A stretch of DNA of 11,522 nucleotides from Actinomycetes bacterium (lineage in GTDB: Bacteria; Actinomycetota; Acidimicrobiia; Acidimicrobiales; Acidimicrobiaceae): contig JAKAQR010000065.1 of the NCBI GenBank assembly GCA_021819725.1, positions 1-11,522 on the forward strand, in the 5' to 3' direction. Position 1 is the stretch's first letter, and the number at the start of each line of letters is the position of its first letter. This document shows positions 1 through 6,937 of the stretch, piece after piece. The notes below the pieces were generated by a model that did no database searches, was not told where the DNA came from, and saw only the letters and a list, made by a program, of their open reading frames with translations. Made by a program: the position numbers and the translations under genes.

Positions 1-217
1 GCGGGAACAGGCAAAGTACCGGCACGATACCACTTATATGCCGTCTGAGGGTGTATACCTTGGGACAGTGCCCACTCACGCAAGTTCATTATATCTTGTT
101 ATAGCACATCTCTGTGTCAACTGTTGCGACCCCAGGCGCCACCTCGGCACATTGATCCTTTCTTGACTAAACTAGTGGAACGATGCCACTACCGTCTTGG
201 TGGAGGGGAAGGTACCC
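1..217. other. Non-coding leader region upstream of the SufR-like gene
   Basis: No frame in this stretch looks coding. On the plus strand, TTGACT (163-168) and TTGATC (152-157) are -35-like, but neither has a convincing -10 at the right distance. The 8-mer CTAGTGGA occurs at 172-179 and again upstream of the molybdoenzyme gene (1790-1797). A purine-rich Shine-Dalgarno stretch (GGAGGGGAAGG, 202-212) precedes the ATG at 218. GTATAC (53-58) is a short palindrome of unknown meaning. Confidence 0.5.
88..126 (-). promoter_or_regulatory. Possible outward promoter overlapped by a 9-bp palindrome
   Basis: Read on the minus strand, 120-115 is a perfect TTGACA and 93-88 a perfect TATAAT. The spacer between them is 21 nt, which is long for a vegetative promoter; a weaker GATATA at 95-90 gives 19 nt. 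The perfect palindrome CAACTGTTG (118-126) overlaps the -35 element, the position expected for a repressor site. A promoter here would read leftward out of the window, divergent from the SufR-like gene at 218. The sequence matches are seen directly. The promoter and operator functions are inference. The palindrome is shorter than the published cyanobacterial SufR site (CAAC-N6-GTTG, from memory), so it need not be the site of the neighbouring regulator. Confidence 0.3.
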
Positions 218-1162
218 ATGCGAACAACAATTGAGCCAACACCTCTGACGCCGCCGGTTCACAAAGCGGGAGGGACCCCACCGCCATCGGACAACCCGAT
301 AGCTGAGGTGCCTTCAAGCGAGGTGGACCCTCAAACCCTTACCGGTCGTGGACTGCAAGGTAATGCTCGAGAGCCCCGCTCTTCCCAAGACATGCTCTCC
401 GATGGATCATTCATGGGGGCAGTGCAGGCGCTCTCCCAAGCGCTGGGTGATCCTACACGCAGGGAGATCTATCTCTACGTCCGTGAACACGGCACGACCA
501 CCGCCCAGACGATTGGGCGCCAATTTCGCCTGCACCCTAATGTCGCGCGCCATCATCTTGACCGTCTGGCTGCCAGTGGCTATCTTGAGGTCACTCTGGA
601 GAGAACTTCGCCTTCCCAGGTGGGGAGGCCCTCCAAACACTATCGAAGCACCGGCGTACCCGTACTGGTTGATGGCCTCGGCGAGCAGGCCAACCTTCTC
701 GGGCGGTTGTTGGCGCGGGCACTCGAGATGCTGGACCGCGACAGTGCTGAACGCCTCGCCTATGAGGTAGGTCTCGACTACGGTCACGAGATCGGGCTCC
801 AGATGAGTGGTCAGGAGGCCACCAAGAGCATCGCTACCAGTCTCAAATTGGTCGCCGACGCCCTGACACGCAGCGGCTTCTCCTCTCGCGAGGACTCTTA
901 TGAAAACTCGTTGGGTCTAAGAAATCGGAGCTGCCCCTTTGGAGCGCTGGTAGCCGATCACCCTGTTTTGTGCGTCACAGAGCGTGGGATCATCCAAGGA
1001 CTTCTCGAGAGCCTTGCTGTTGACGGCGATCTCGCACGAGTCGAACCCCGTCGAGGGGGAACAACGGGCTGCGAAGTTCGAATTCACCCGGCTCATAACG
1101 CCCCGATCACCATCCGCACACAGCCTCGACGACCCGCAGCGATGGACTACCCTTCCCAGTAG
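218..1162 (+). CDS. SufR-like winged-helix transcriptional regulator
   Basis: Predicted DNA-binding regulator of the ArsR/SufR-like group (COG2345), 314 aa from ATG 218. That ATG follows the purine-rich SD stretch at 202-212, so I prefer it to an in-frame TTG at 197. Residues 1-70 are Pro/Ser/Thr-rich and look disordered, an unusually long extension for the family. A winged helix spans roughly residues 76-143: LGDPTRREIY, then a recognition helix around HPNVARHHLDRL, then a wing ending GRPSKHYR. The C-terminal half carries SCPFGAL, a second Cys 13 residues later and GCEV near the end (C239, C252, C285). This matches the cysteine pattern of Fe-S-binding SufR-type repressors as I remember it, so Fe-S or redox sensing is plausible but unproven. 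A partner suf operon is not visible here. The 3' end overlaps the convergent molybdoenzyme gene by 16 nt. Confidence 0.85.
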   Translation: MRTTIEPTPLTPPVHKAGGTPPPSDNPIAEVPSSEVDPQTLTGRGLQGNAREPRSSQDMLSDGSFMGAVQALSQALGDPTRREIYLYVREHGTTTAQTIGRQFRLHPNVARHHLDRLAASGYLEVTLERTSPSQVGRPSKHYRSTGVPVLVDGLGEQANLLGRLLARALEMLDRDSAERLAYEVGLDYGHEIGLQMSGQEATKSIATSLKLVADALTRSGFSSREDSYENSLGLRNRSCPFGALVADHPVLCVTERGIIQGLLESLAVDGDLARVEPRRGGTTGCEVRIHPAHNAPITIRTQPRRPAAMDYPSQ

Positions 1163-1764
1163 CGCTGTTCGCGCCACGGATCTCCGTAGTTATGATAACC
1201 ATTGCGCTCCCAGAAGCCAGGAGCATCAGAATCGCGAAACTCAAGCCCTCGTAACCACTTCGCCGACTTCCAGAAGTACAGGTGTGGCAAAAGGAAACGA
1301 ACCGGATAGCCGTGCTCCGGGTCGAGCGGCTTCCCGTCGAACTCAACTGCCAGCATGCACGTCGGATCATCCAGAACGTCTTGGTATGGGATATTGGTGG
1401 TGAAACCGTACTCGGCCTGAGCGATAAGGTGGGTGACTGACGCCTGAGGTTCGACCAGCTCGATGATCTTGGCGATCGGGATCCCTCGCCACACGGTGTC
1501 AAACTTCGACCACTTCGTGACACAGTGGATGTCAGTCGTACGCTCCTCGAGGCCGAGGTCGACGAGCTCGTCAAACGTGAGCTCCACTGGGTGCGCCACC
1601 AGTCCACTGACCTTGAGCGTCCAACTACTCAGATCCTGATAGATCGGCACATCTCCTGCATGGAGAACCGGAAACCGATCGGTCATGTACTGCCCAGGTG
1701 GCAACCTATCTGGGGAGATACCTCGGCGCTCCAACTCCTTACGATTACGATCGAAAAAACTCAA
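1147..1764 (-). CDS. Sulfite-oxidase-like molybdopterin-dependent oxidoreductase
   Basis: Cytoplasmic-looking member of the sulfite oxidase/YedY (MsrP) molybdopterin-binding fold, 205 aa. The N-terminal part carries LPPGQYMTDRFPVLHAGDVP, then WTLKVSGLV, then TDIHCVTKW. C81 in that last motif is the expected Mo-ligating cysteine. A PVRFLLPHLYFWKSAKWL segment follows, which is typical of the fold. There is no Tat signal, membrane segment, heme domain or dimerisation domain, so this is the short stand-alone form seen in actinobacteria. Substrate and electron acceptor cannot be read from the sequence. The start is TTG at 1764, chosen because AGAGGAG lies 7 nt upstream (1778-1772). It is the last gene of the ccm unit, 47 nt after the ccmHI stop. 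Its 3' end overlaps the convergent regulator gene. Family confidence is high; the exact reaction is unknown. Confidence 0.87.
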   Translation of the reverse strand: MSFFDRNRKELERRGISPDRLPPGQYMTDRFPVLHAGDVPIYQDLSSWTLKVSGLVAHPVELTFDELVDLGLEERTTDIHCVTKWSKFDTVWRGIPIAKIIELVEPQASVTHLIAQAEYGFTTNIPYQDVLDDPTCMLAVEFDGKPLDPEHGYPVRFLLPHLYFWKSAKWLRGLEFRDSDAPGFWERNGYHNYGDPWREQRYWEG

Positions 1765-1789
1765 CGTGCGACTCCTCTTCGGGGTGTTC

Positions 1790-1801
1790 CTAGTGGACTA
1801 G
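1790..1801. promoter_or_regulatory. Inverted repeat CTAGT-GG-ACTAG before the molybdoenzyme gene
   Basis: A 5+5 bp inverted repeat with a 2-nt centre lies in the only gap of any size in the minus-strand unit (1765-1811). It could be an operator or a small processing hairpin. The left half plus the centre, CTAGTGGA, recurs at 172-179 in the leader of the SufR-like gene. The repeat is seen directly; a regulatory role is inference. I see no clear -35/-10 pair in this 47-nt gap, so the molybdoenzyme gene may simply be read from the ccm promoter. Confidence 0.25.
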
Positions 1802-1811
1802 ACGATACAAC

Positions 1812-3056
1812 TTAAAAGGTCGTTGGGATCTTCCGATGCGCCGCCAGGTACGCAGGCTTTGCTAGCCGATAGGCCTGCGCTACGAGGGGCTTACTCGGAT
1901 GTGTCGCAAGAAACCTGTTGAGATGCTCAACGGCCGCTATGGGCTTGTCCTCACCGTAATAGAGTGCGAGTCCGTAATAGAGCTGAGCACTGGCATCGTA
2001 AGCCCCGAGCTGCGCAGCATGTGCAAGCACGGCAATCGAATCGGCCTTGGCGCTCTTGGTCTTCGCGAGGTTGAAGTCGATCCAGCCCACATACGCTAAC
2101 GCCGTTGGATCCGATGGATAGGTCGCAAGTATGTGTTGGAACTCACTACGGGCCTGCTTGACTGCCCCGAGTCCCGCCAGCGCCTCCCCGGAGGCAAGTT
2201 GCTGAGCCAAGCTCGGCGCTGTCGTAGCGTTCGAACGAGTGAACAACAACGTCCCGAGAGCGCCAACGCCCACCAGAATCAGTGCAGCACCGATCTGAGC
2301 CAGCCGGCGAGAAAACAGGCGTCCGCGTCTCACTATTGGCGTCCCATCCGCACCCGACCCAGTACCACGACGCACCCTTGACATCGTCGTCTCGCCCATT
2401 GAGGGAGAGCCGTGATCGGATCCCGGCTGGCCAACATCATCCTCACGATTGGATTCGTCCGCAGCGGACGGTGACAGCATCGCCGCAACGCCGCCAAGAG
2501 AAGTGGCCCTTTCAGTTGCTAGTCCACCAGGTGATGGTGCGGGGCCAATATCGACCCCCCGAGGCGCGCGCATCGTTGAGGGTTGATCAATCGCGGTCGT
2601 GGGGATCGCCACAGCACTGCCAAGTGCCGATGTTCGGCGCCGCTGGCTGCCCGTGCGCGAAGAGAGGCTGCGATAGACCTCCCAGGCCAACACGAGTCCA
2701 ACCACGACGGGCAGCAACCAGAGCAGGAGCCCTACCCCGTTCGCCGGCGGCGCCATCAAAATCGTATCGCCATAGCTTGCTACCAGCGAATCGATGATCT
2801 CCTGGTTGGACGCCCCCGCTCGCACTTGATGCTGGATATAGTCGGCTATCGAGTAGGAGGAGGCAGTTTTGGAGTTGTAGACGGCAAGGTTCCCGCATGA
2901 TGGACAGCGAACCTCCTTCTCCAAAGTGACGATTCGCGCCGCAGTACTCGTGGAGGGGGTATTCACGATGGCATAGCCGACCGAAGCCATCGCGATCAAA
3001 ACCAGTGCCAACCAGGCAAACAGAATCCGACGCGGCTTCGTGACGTGGGTGATCAT
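1812..3056 (-). CDS. ccmH: CcmH-CcmI fusion: apocytochrome thioreductase plus TPR chaperone domain
   Basis: Cytochrome c maturation protein of 414 aa combining two functions. Residues 1-130 form the CcmH (CycL/NrfF) domain: an N-terminal membrane anchor (about 11-31), then the redox motif VRCPSC (C51, C54), the helical bundle with NQEIIDSLVASYGD, and a second membrane segment (about 108-127). This domain is expected to reduce the apocytochrome CXXCH disulfide on the outer face of the membrane. Residues 130-250 are a low-complexity Ser/Gly/Pro/Arg linker. A third membrane segment (about 254-272) leads to C-terminal TPR-like helices (about 283-400), the CcmI-type part that holds apocytochrome tails. 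E. coli CcmH is also a CcmH-CcmI fusion; the linker here seems longer. The ATG at 3056 overlaps the ccmG TGA by one nt, with AGAAGGGA upstream. Confidence 0.92.
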   Translation of the reverse strand: MITHVTKPRRILFAWLALVLIAMASVGYAIVNTPSTSTAARIVTLEKEVRCPSCGNLAVYNSKTASSYSIADYIQHQVRAGASNQEIIDSLVASYGDTILMAPPANGVGLLLWLLPVVVGLVLAWEVYRSLSSRTGSQRRRTSALGSAVAIPTTAIDQPSTMRAPRGVDIGPAPSPGGLATERATSLGGVAAMLSPSAADESNREDDVGQPGSDHGSPSMGETTMSRVRRGTGSGADGTPIVRRGRLFSRRLAQIGAALILVGVGALGTLLFTRSNATTAPSLAQQLASGEALAGLGAVKQARSEFQHILATYPSDPTALAYVGWIDFNLAKTKSAKADSIAVLAHAAQLGAYDASAQLYYGLALYYGEDKPIAAVEHLNRFLATHPSKPLVAQAYRLAKPAYLAAHRKIPTTF

Positions 3057-3613
3057 CAGTATCCCTTCTGTTGTGCAAGCGTCACCAGCGCGTCGACGAT
3101 GCGCACAGTCGTTGGGCCAACGATCTTGGCAAGGACGATGCCGTTGGGCGCGATCAGAAAGCTCTCGGGAGGGGCAGACACCCCCCAGCGCAGCGAGTTG
3201 GCGCCGTTGGAATCTTGCAGAACGGGAAAATGTGCGTGGTACAACGACAGAAATCGTCGGGCTGGACCAGGACTATCGTCATAATCGACGCCGAGCACGG
3301 TCACCGCTGCGCTGCGCGCGAGCGCCGCGATCTGCGCCTCCTCGGTCGCGCAGCTAGAGCACCAGCTGGCGAAGTAGTTCACCAGAACAAAATGGCCTCG
3401 AAACTGGCGCAGTGAGATAGTCGAATGCGAATACAGGGACGGGCCACTCAACGCCGGCGCTGGTCGATAGAGCAACGGGGATGGTGCAACCTGATCCACT
3501 GCCGGCTTAGTCTGCGCCGCGATGATGGCAAAATAGATGATGGCCCCCACGATCAGGACACCCACCACCGTGAGCATCGGCCGACGACGAACCGCCTCCG
3601 TTACGCTACTCAC
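3056..3613 (-). CDS. ccmG: CcmG (DsbE) membrane-anchored thioredoxin-like protein
   Basis: Thiol-disulfide oxidoreductase of cytochrome c maturation, 185 aa, the usual length. A single N-terminal membrane anchor (about 12-33) puts the thioredoxin fold outside the membrane. The active site is FASWCSSC (C85, C88), preceded by FRGHFVLVNY as in CcmG/TlpA/ResA proteins. The segment WGVSAPPESFLIAPNG contains the cis-Pro loop and the G-x-P-E-S/T-F pattern of the family. It passes electrons from an inner-membrane carrier (CcdA or DsbD, not in this window) to CcmH and apocytochrome. The start is GTG at 3613, overlapping the ccmF stop by 4 nt (GTGA), with a GAGG about 7 nt upstream. Confidence 0.93.
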   Translation of the reverse strand: MSSVTEAVRRRPMLTVVGVLIVGAIIYFAIIAAQTKPAVDQVAPSPLLYRPAPALSGPSLYSHSTISLRQFRGHFVLVNYFASWCSSCATEEAQIAALARSAAVTVLGVDYDDSPGPARRFLSLYHAHFPVLQDSNGANSLRWGVSAPPESFLIAPNGIVLAKIVGPTTVRIVDALVTLAQQKGY

Positions 3614-5580
3614 ACCGTAACCTCAACGGGGGTGTCACTAGCGGGCAGGTTCCCGCGACGTCGCCGATTCTGCTCCCGAATACCCACAACGCTCAAGAGA
3701 CCGCCTAGCACCATGACGCCGGCGCCAGCCCAGAGCCAGAAGATCAGTGGTTGGACAACGATCCCCAGGGTGATTGGCCCCTTGTCCGTTGTGGGTGCAG
3801 CATCGATGGTGAGGTAGACATCTCGAGTCAGCCCGACGTTCACCGACGGTGTACCCACCGCCGTTGCATAGGTCCCAAACTGCGTGATAGCCGGATGGTA
3901 GGTGTTACCACCGTTGACGACAACATTCGCCTCGAACGAGGTCTTGGCGGGGGTTACTACCGTCTCAACCCCTTCATATTTGAGCGTCTGCCCGTACACG
4001 TGGACCGTCTGGCCAGGAACCATCTTGACCGACCCTTGATGCCCAAACGTCGTCGCCGACGCCATGCCGATCGCAATGATCGCCACTCCGATGTGGGTCA
4101 GCATGCCAGCTGACGAACGCGATACGAGTGCCGAGGCCCGCCGGCCTGAGGACCGAGCGAGATTGCCATAGATCACAATAACCGATGAGACGATCACGAA
4201 GGTGGCCAATGCATAGGCACCGAGCGTGGCAAGGGCCGTGACGCCGGCAAAGGCGGAGATAGCAACGACGAGCACCGCCGCGGCACCCGGTAGCAGCAAC
4301 CGTTGCCCAATGAGCTCGGGCGGGGTTCTCCTCCAGTTGAGCCATGGCCCGATAGCCATGATAGCGAGAAGCACGAGAAACAATGGTATGACGAAGGCAT
4401 CGAAGAACGGAGCCCCCACATCCACTGTCTGATGGTTGAAGTAGTGCGCAAACAGCGGGTAGACAGTCCCCGCTAGTATCACAAGCGTCAGCAAGCCGAA
4501 GATAGCGTTGTTGATTAGTAGCGAACCGGGGCGCGACAGGAGTGGGAACCGCGCCTGTCCCATCAGACGATCGGCCGCAAAAATCGAGAGACCAATCTCG
4601 AAGATTACTACAGCGACAAAGAAGAGGATCAGCACTGTTCCCAAACTCGAGTCTGAAAAAGCGTGGACAGACTGGAGGACGCCAGAGCGAGTAAAGTACG
4701 TGCCAAGGATCGTCAGTGCGAACGCTGCGGATACGAGGGAGAAGCTGGCGATCCCCATGCGCTTGCGCCGACGGTCGATTAAGACGGAATGAATGAAGGC
4801 GATGCCGCAGAGCCATGGCAATAGTGCCGAGTTCTCGACTGGATCCCAGGCCCAATAACCTCCCCAACCGAGTACCTGGTATGACCACCATGCCCCCAGA
4901 ACAATGCCGATAGTCAAAAAGACCCAGGTAATGAGTGACCAGTTGCGCACCCGCGTGATCCAGTCATTGTTCAGTCGTCCGGTGATGAGAGCCGCCGAGA
5001 GCAGGGCGAACGGTACACTCATGCCCACGAACCCCATATAGAGCATCGGAGGATGAATCGCCACTAGCGGATAGTCCTGCAAGAGCGGATTGGGCCCCCT
5101 ACCGTCGGCTGGAATCGTACCAACTGTGGTCAGGAAAGGACTGGCTGCGAAAAGGAGAAGGCCTGAGAAGTACGTAAAGACTACACCAAGGATTCCCAGT
5201 GCCACCGAGCCGGTGCGGCGATCGGCTTCATGACGCATTGCAAAGGCAAGGAGTGCGATATAGAGGCCCTGCACGATCGCCCATAGCAGCAGCGACCCCT
5301 GCAGTGCTGACCACATGCCGGTGATCGAGAACAGCAGCGGCGTCTCCTTGGAGTTATTCGCCACGACGTAGGCGAGCGAGAAATCGTGACTGACGAGCGC
5401 CTGCTCCATCGCAAACGTCGAAACGATAGTCCCGAAGAATCCGATCAGCAACAGCGTTCGGGCACCCGACATGAGTCGTTCATTGCGTTGATAGGCACCA
5501 ATCAGCGAGCCCAGCGTTCCGAGTAGCCCAAACACAAATGCGAGGACGAGCCCCGCAGACCCAAGCGCAGCATCGAACAT
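3610..5580 (-). CDS. ccmF: CcmF, cytochrome c heme lyase subunit
   Basis: Large polytopic membrane protein (656 aa, normal size) that attaches heme from holo-CcmE to apocytochrome c. The WWD heme-handling domain is at residues 239-257 (WGGYWAWDPVENSALLPWL). The family signature around NNSKETPLLFSITG is at about residues 75-88. Four histidines fall where the heme ligands of the E. coli protein are expected, from memory of H173/H261/H303/H491: H176 in HPPMLY, H264 in AFIHSVL, H306 in SVHAFSD and H496 in MLTHIGVA. A soluble external domain (about 515-610) precedes the last membrane helix. The ATG at 5580 overlaps the ccmE stop by one nt. No truncation or frameshift is seen. Confidence 0.96.
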   Translation of the reverse strand: MFDAALGSAGLVLAFVFGLLGTLGSLIGAYQRNERLMSGARTLLLIGFFGTIVSTFAMEQALVSHDFSLAYVVANNSKETPLLFSITGMWSALQGSLLLWAIVQGLYIALLAFAMRHEADRRTGSVALGILGVVFTYFSGLLLFAASPFLTTVGTIPADGRGPNPLLQDYPLVAIHPPMLYMGFVGMSVPFALLSAALITGRLNNDWITRVRNWSLITWVFLTIGIVLGAWWSYQVLGWGGYWAWDPVENSALLPWLCGIAFIHSVLIDRRRKRMGIASFSLVSAAFALTILGTYFTRSGVLQSVHAFSDSSLGTVLILFFVAVVIFEIGLSIFAADRLMGQARFPLLSRPGSLLINNAIFGLLTLVILAGTVYPLFAHYFNHQTVDVGAPFFDAFVIPLFLVLLAIMAIGPWLNWRRTPPELIGQRLLLPGAAAVLVVAISAFAGVTALATLGAYALATFVIVSSVIVIYGNLARSSGRRASALVSRSSAGMLTHIGVAIIAIGMASATTFGHQGSVKMVPGQTVHVYGQTLKYEGVETVVTPAKTSFEANVVVNGGNTYHPAITQFGTYATAVGTPSVNVGLTRDVYLTIDAAPTTDKGPITLGIVVQPLIFWLWAGAGVMVLGGLLSVVGIREQNRRRRGNLPASDTPVEVTV

Positions 5581-6056
5581 CAGCTCGTCGTGCCCCCCGC
5601 ATTCTTGATCCTGCTGGGGTGTTCGGCGACGTAATTCGAGCTGTGCTTTACCTCGATCAGACTCGAGACAAAGACATTGCCCTGGAAATGACCTTGAATT
5701 ACCACAGGAATGGAGGGCTGGAAGAGCTCGGGCGGATTCCCGATCTCGGTAACGCGATCTTCAGCATGGTTATAGCGGATGGTAAAGTCAACGCCGGCAG
5801 GAGTAGGGTCGACGGACCCTGGCACCACGACGCCCTCCATGCGAAAACTCGTGTCACCGAGCTTTGCTCGCGCCGCGTTGGCTTGTTGAACGGTGAGGAA
5901 ATACTCAAGCGAGTTAGTAGCCCCCTTGAACAACACAAAGCCGAGTGCCGCCAAAATGACCCCAAGTGCCACCAGCGCCCGGATCAACTTCGCTCGAGAA
6001 CGCCCCGGGCCCTCAACGGTCTTCCACTGAGCGGACTCCTCACCAGTCGTCGTCAT
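5580..6056 (-). CDS. ccmE: CcmE, periplasmic heme chaperone
   Basis: Membrane-anchored heme chaperone of 158 aa. It takes heme from the CcmC/CcmD complex covalently and passes it to CcmF. It has one N-terminal membrane helix (about 24-43), then the OB-fold beta barrel with GDTSFRMEGVVVPGSV and a PELFQPSIPVVIQG strand pair. The heme-binding motif is H-x3-Y (HSSNY, H138 and Y142), followed by VAEHP. This is the histidine class, as in E. coli (HxxxY), not the cysteine class (CxxxY) reported from some deltaproteobacteria and archaea. The ATG at 6056 follows the ccmD TAG directly, with GGAGG 8 nt upstream inside ccmD. Confidence 0.94.
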   Translation of the reverse strand: MTTTGEESAQWKTVEGPGRSRAKLIRALVALGVILAALGFVLFKGATNSLEYFLTVQQANAARAKLGDTSFRMEGVVVPGSVDPTPAGVDFTIRYNHAEDRVTEIGNPPELFQPSIPVVIQGHFQGNVFVSSLIEVKHSSNYVAEHPSRIKNAGGTTS

Positions 6057-6212
6057 CTACGCATCCTCCAACGACCCGTCTGCCCGTTGGGCGCTGGCAC
6101 GCAGCTGGGCTAGTCGAAGCCTGACCTGACGCGAGCGGACCCCAAGAAAGATCGCGTAGCCACCTAACGAACAGCTCACCGCGGTGTAACCAGCCTCAAC
6201 ATAGGGGTTCAC
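6057..6212 (-). CDS. ccmD: CcmD, small membrane subunit of the heme export complex
   Basis: A 51-aa protein read by hand. It starts MNPYVEAGYTAVSCSLGGY, giving an N-terminal segment and one membrane helix (about residues 5-25). An Arg-rich, amphipathic cytoplasmic tail follows (VRSRQVRLRLAQLRA). This layout and its position between ccmC and ccmE identify CcmD, which in other bacteria helps release holo-CcmE from the CcmABC complex. The start is GTG at 6212, overlapping the ccmC TGA by 4 nt (GTGA), with a strong SD GAGGAGGT 6 nt upstream (6226-6219). The TAG stop abuts the ccmE ATG. Primary sequence is weakly conserved in this family, so the call rests on size, topology and context. Confidence 0.9.
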   Translation of the reverse strand: MNPYVEAGYTAVSCSLGGYAIFLGVRSRQVRLRLAQLRASAQRADGSLEDA

Positions 6213-6937
6213 AGGCTGACCTCCTCGACCGACAATCGCTCACGTATCGCCCGCTCGACCTCGAGGTCAGCCAACTCGGCTTGGCGCTTGGAGGTCTCAT
6301 AACGGGTCCACACCATCCAGACATAGGCCATAGTGAAGGCGACAAAGCCCAGGAGAAGCGTCCAGGCCATCGAACCATGCACCTCAACATTGAGGCTCGG
6401 ATTCAAAACCGACGGCGTCTGGTGCAAGGTCTTCCACCAGTAGACGGACTCGTGCACAATTGGCACGTCGATAAAGGCGACCAGTGCCGCAATGGCAGAA
6501 CGAACCCCTCGCTTGGTCTCAGACATCGGTACTTGGCGAAGTGCAAGGTACCCCAGGTACAAGAGGAAGAGGACCGCCGTCGAGGTCAAAAGCGCATCCC
6601 AAGTCCACCAGACACCCCAGGCAGGTCGTCCCCATATCGACCCAGTCAGAATCGTGAGACCGGTAAAGAAGACGCCAGCCTCGGCAGAAGCAGCGGCGAT
6701 CAGGTCCCATTCACGTCGTCGGGTGCGCTTCCAAAGATACAGTAGGCTTGCGGCCGTGGTTATCCCATAGGCGAGATAAGCAATCCAGGCCATCGGAGGA
6801 TGAATGTAGAGCATCCTCACCAGATTGCCCATCACCTCTGCTGGCGGAGTCACGTATAGCCCCAGCCAGAACGTGAGTGCGATCATTACCAGCGCAGTGA
6901 TGCCCACACCGCGCTTCAGCTTAGCGTTCCTGCTCAT
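6209..6937 (-). CDS. ccmC: CcmC, heme handling protein that loads CcmE
   Basis: Six-helix membrane protein of 242 aa in the CcmC family, which presents heme on the outer membrane face and forms the heme-CcmE bond. The WWD motif WGRPAWGVWWTWD is at residues 102-114. The flanking heme-ligand histidines are present: H46 in YIHPPMAW and H172 in WWKTLHQ, matching the first and second ligand positions of E. coli CcmC (from memory). The charged C-terminal tail after the last helix is longer than in many homologues. I chose ATG 6937, which shares one nt with the ccmB TGA. An in-frame TTG at 6940 sits directly against the GGAGGG and leaves no spacer. Confidence 0.95.
   Translation of the reverse strand: MSRNAKLKRGVGITALVMIALTFWLGLYVTPPAEVMGNLVRMLYIHPPMAWIAYLAYGITTAASLLYLWKRTRRREWDLIAAASAEAGVFFTGLTILTGSIWGRPAWGVWWTWDALLTSTAVLFLLYLGYLALRQVPMSETKRGVRSAIAALVAFIDVPIVHESVYWWKTLHQTPSVLNPSLNVEVHGSMAWTLLLGFVAFTMAYVWMVWTRYETSKRQAELADLEVERAIRERLSVEEVSL
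6219..6226 (-). promoter_or_regulatory. Shine-Dalgarno site fixing the ccmD start
   Basis: GAGGAGGT on the minus strand, inside the 3' end of ccmC, is a near-perfect anti-SD match placed 6 nt before the GTG of ccmD. It supports translation of this small gene. Confidence 0.75.

Noticed and set aside
197..217. TTG at 197 as the regulator start
   Set aside because: The GGAGGGGAAGG ribosome-binding stretch lies downstream of it and correctly in front of the ATG at 218.
2587..3078. 163-codon minus-strand frame overlapping ccmG and ccmHI
   Set aside because: Out of frame with both genes, which are complete and carry their active-site motifs. No homology recognised.
3974..4891. Open frame of 305 codons on the minus strand inside ccmF
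   Set aside because: It runs in another frame of the intact, motif-complete ccmF, is rich in Arg/Cys/His, and has no recognisable domain. It is a shadow frame.
5538..6113. 191-codon plus-strand frame antisense to ccmE and ccmD
   Set aside because: Antisense to two well-supported genes, with no domain and no Shine-Dalgarno site.
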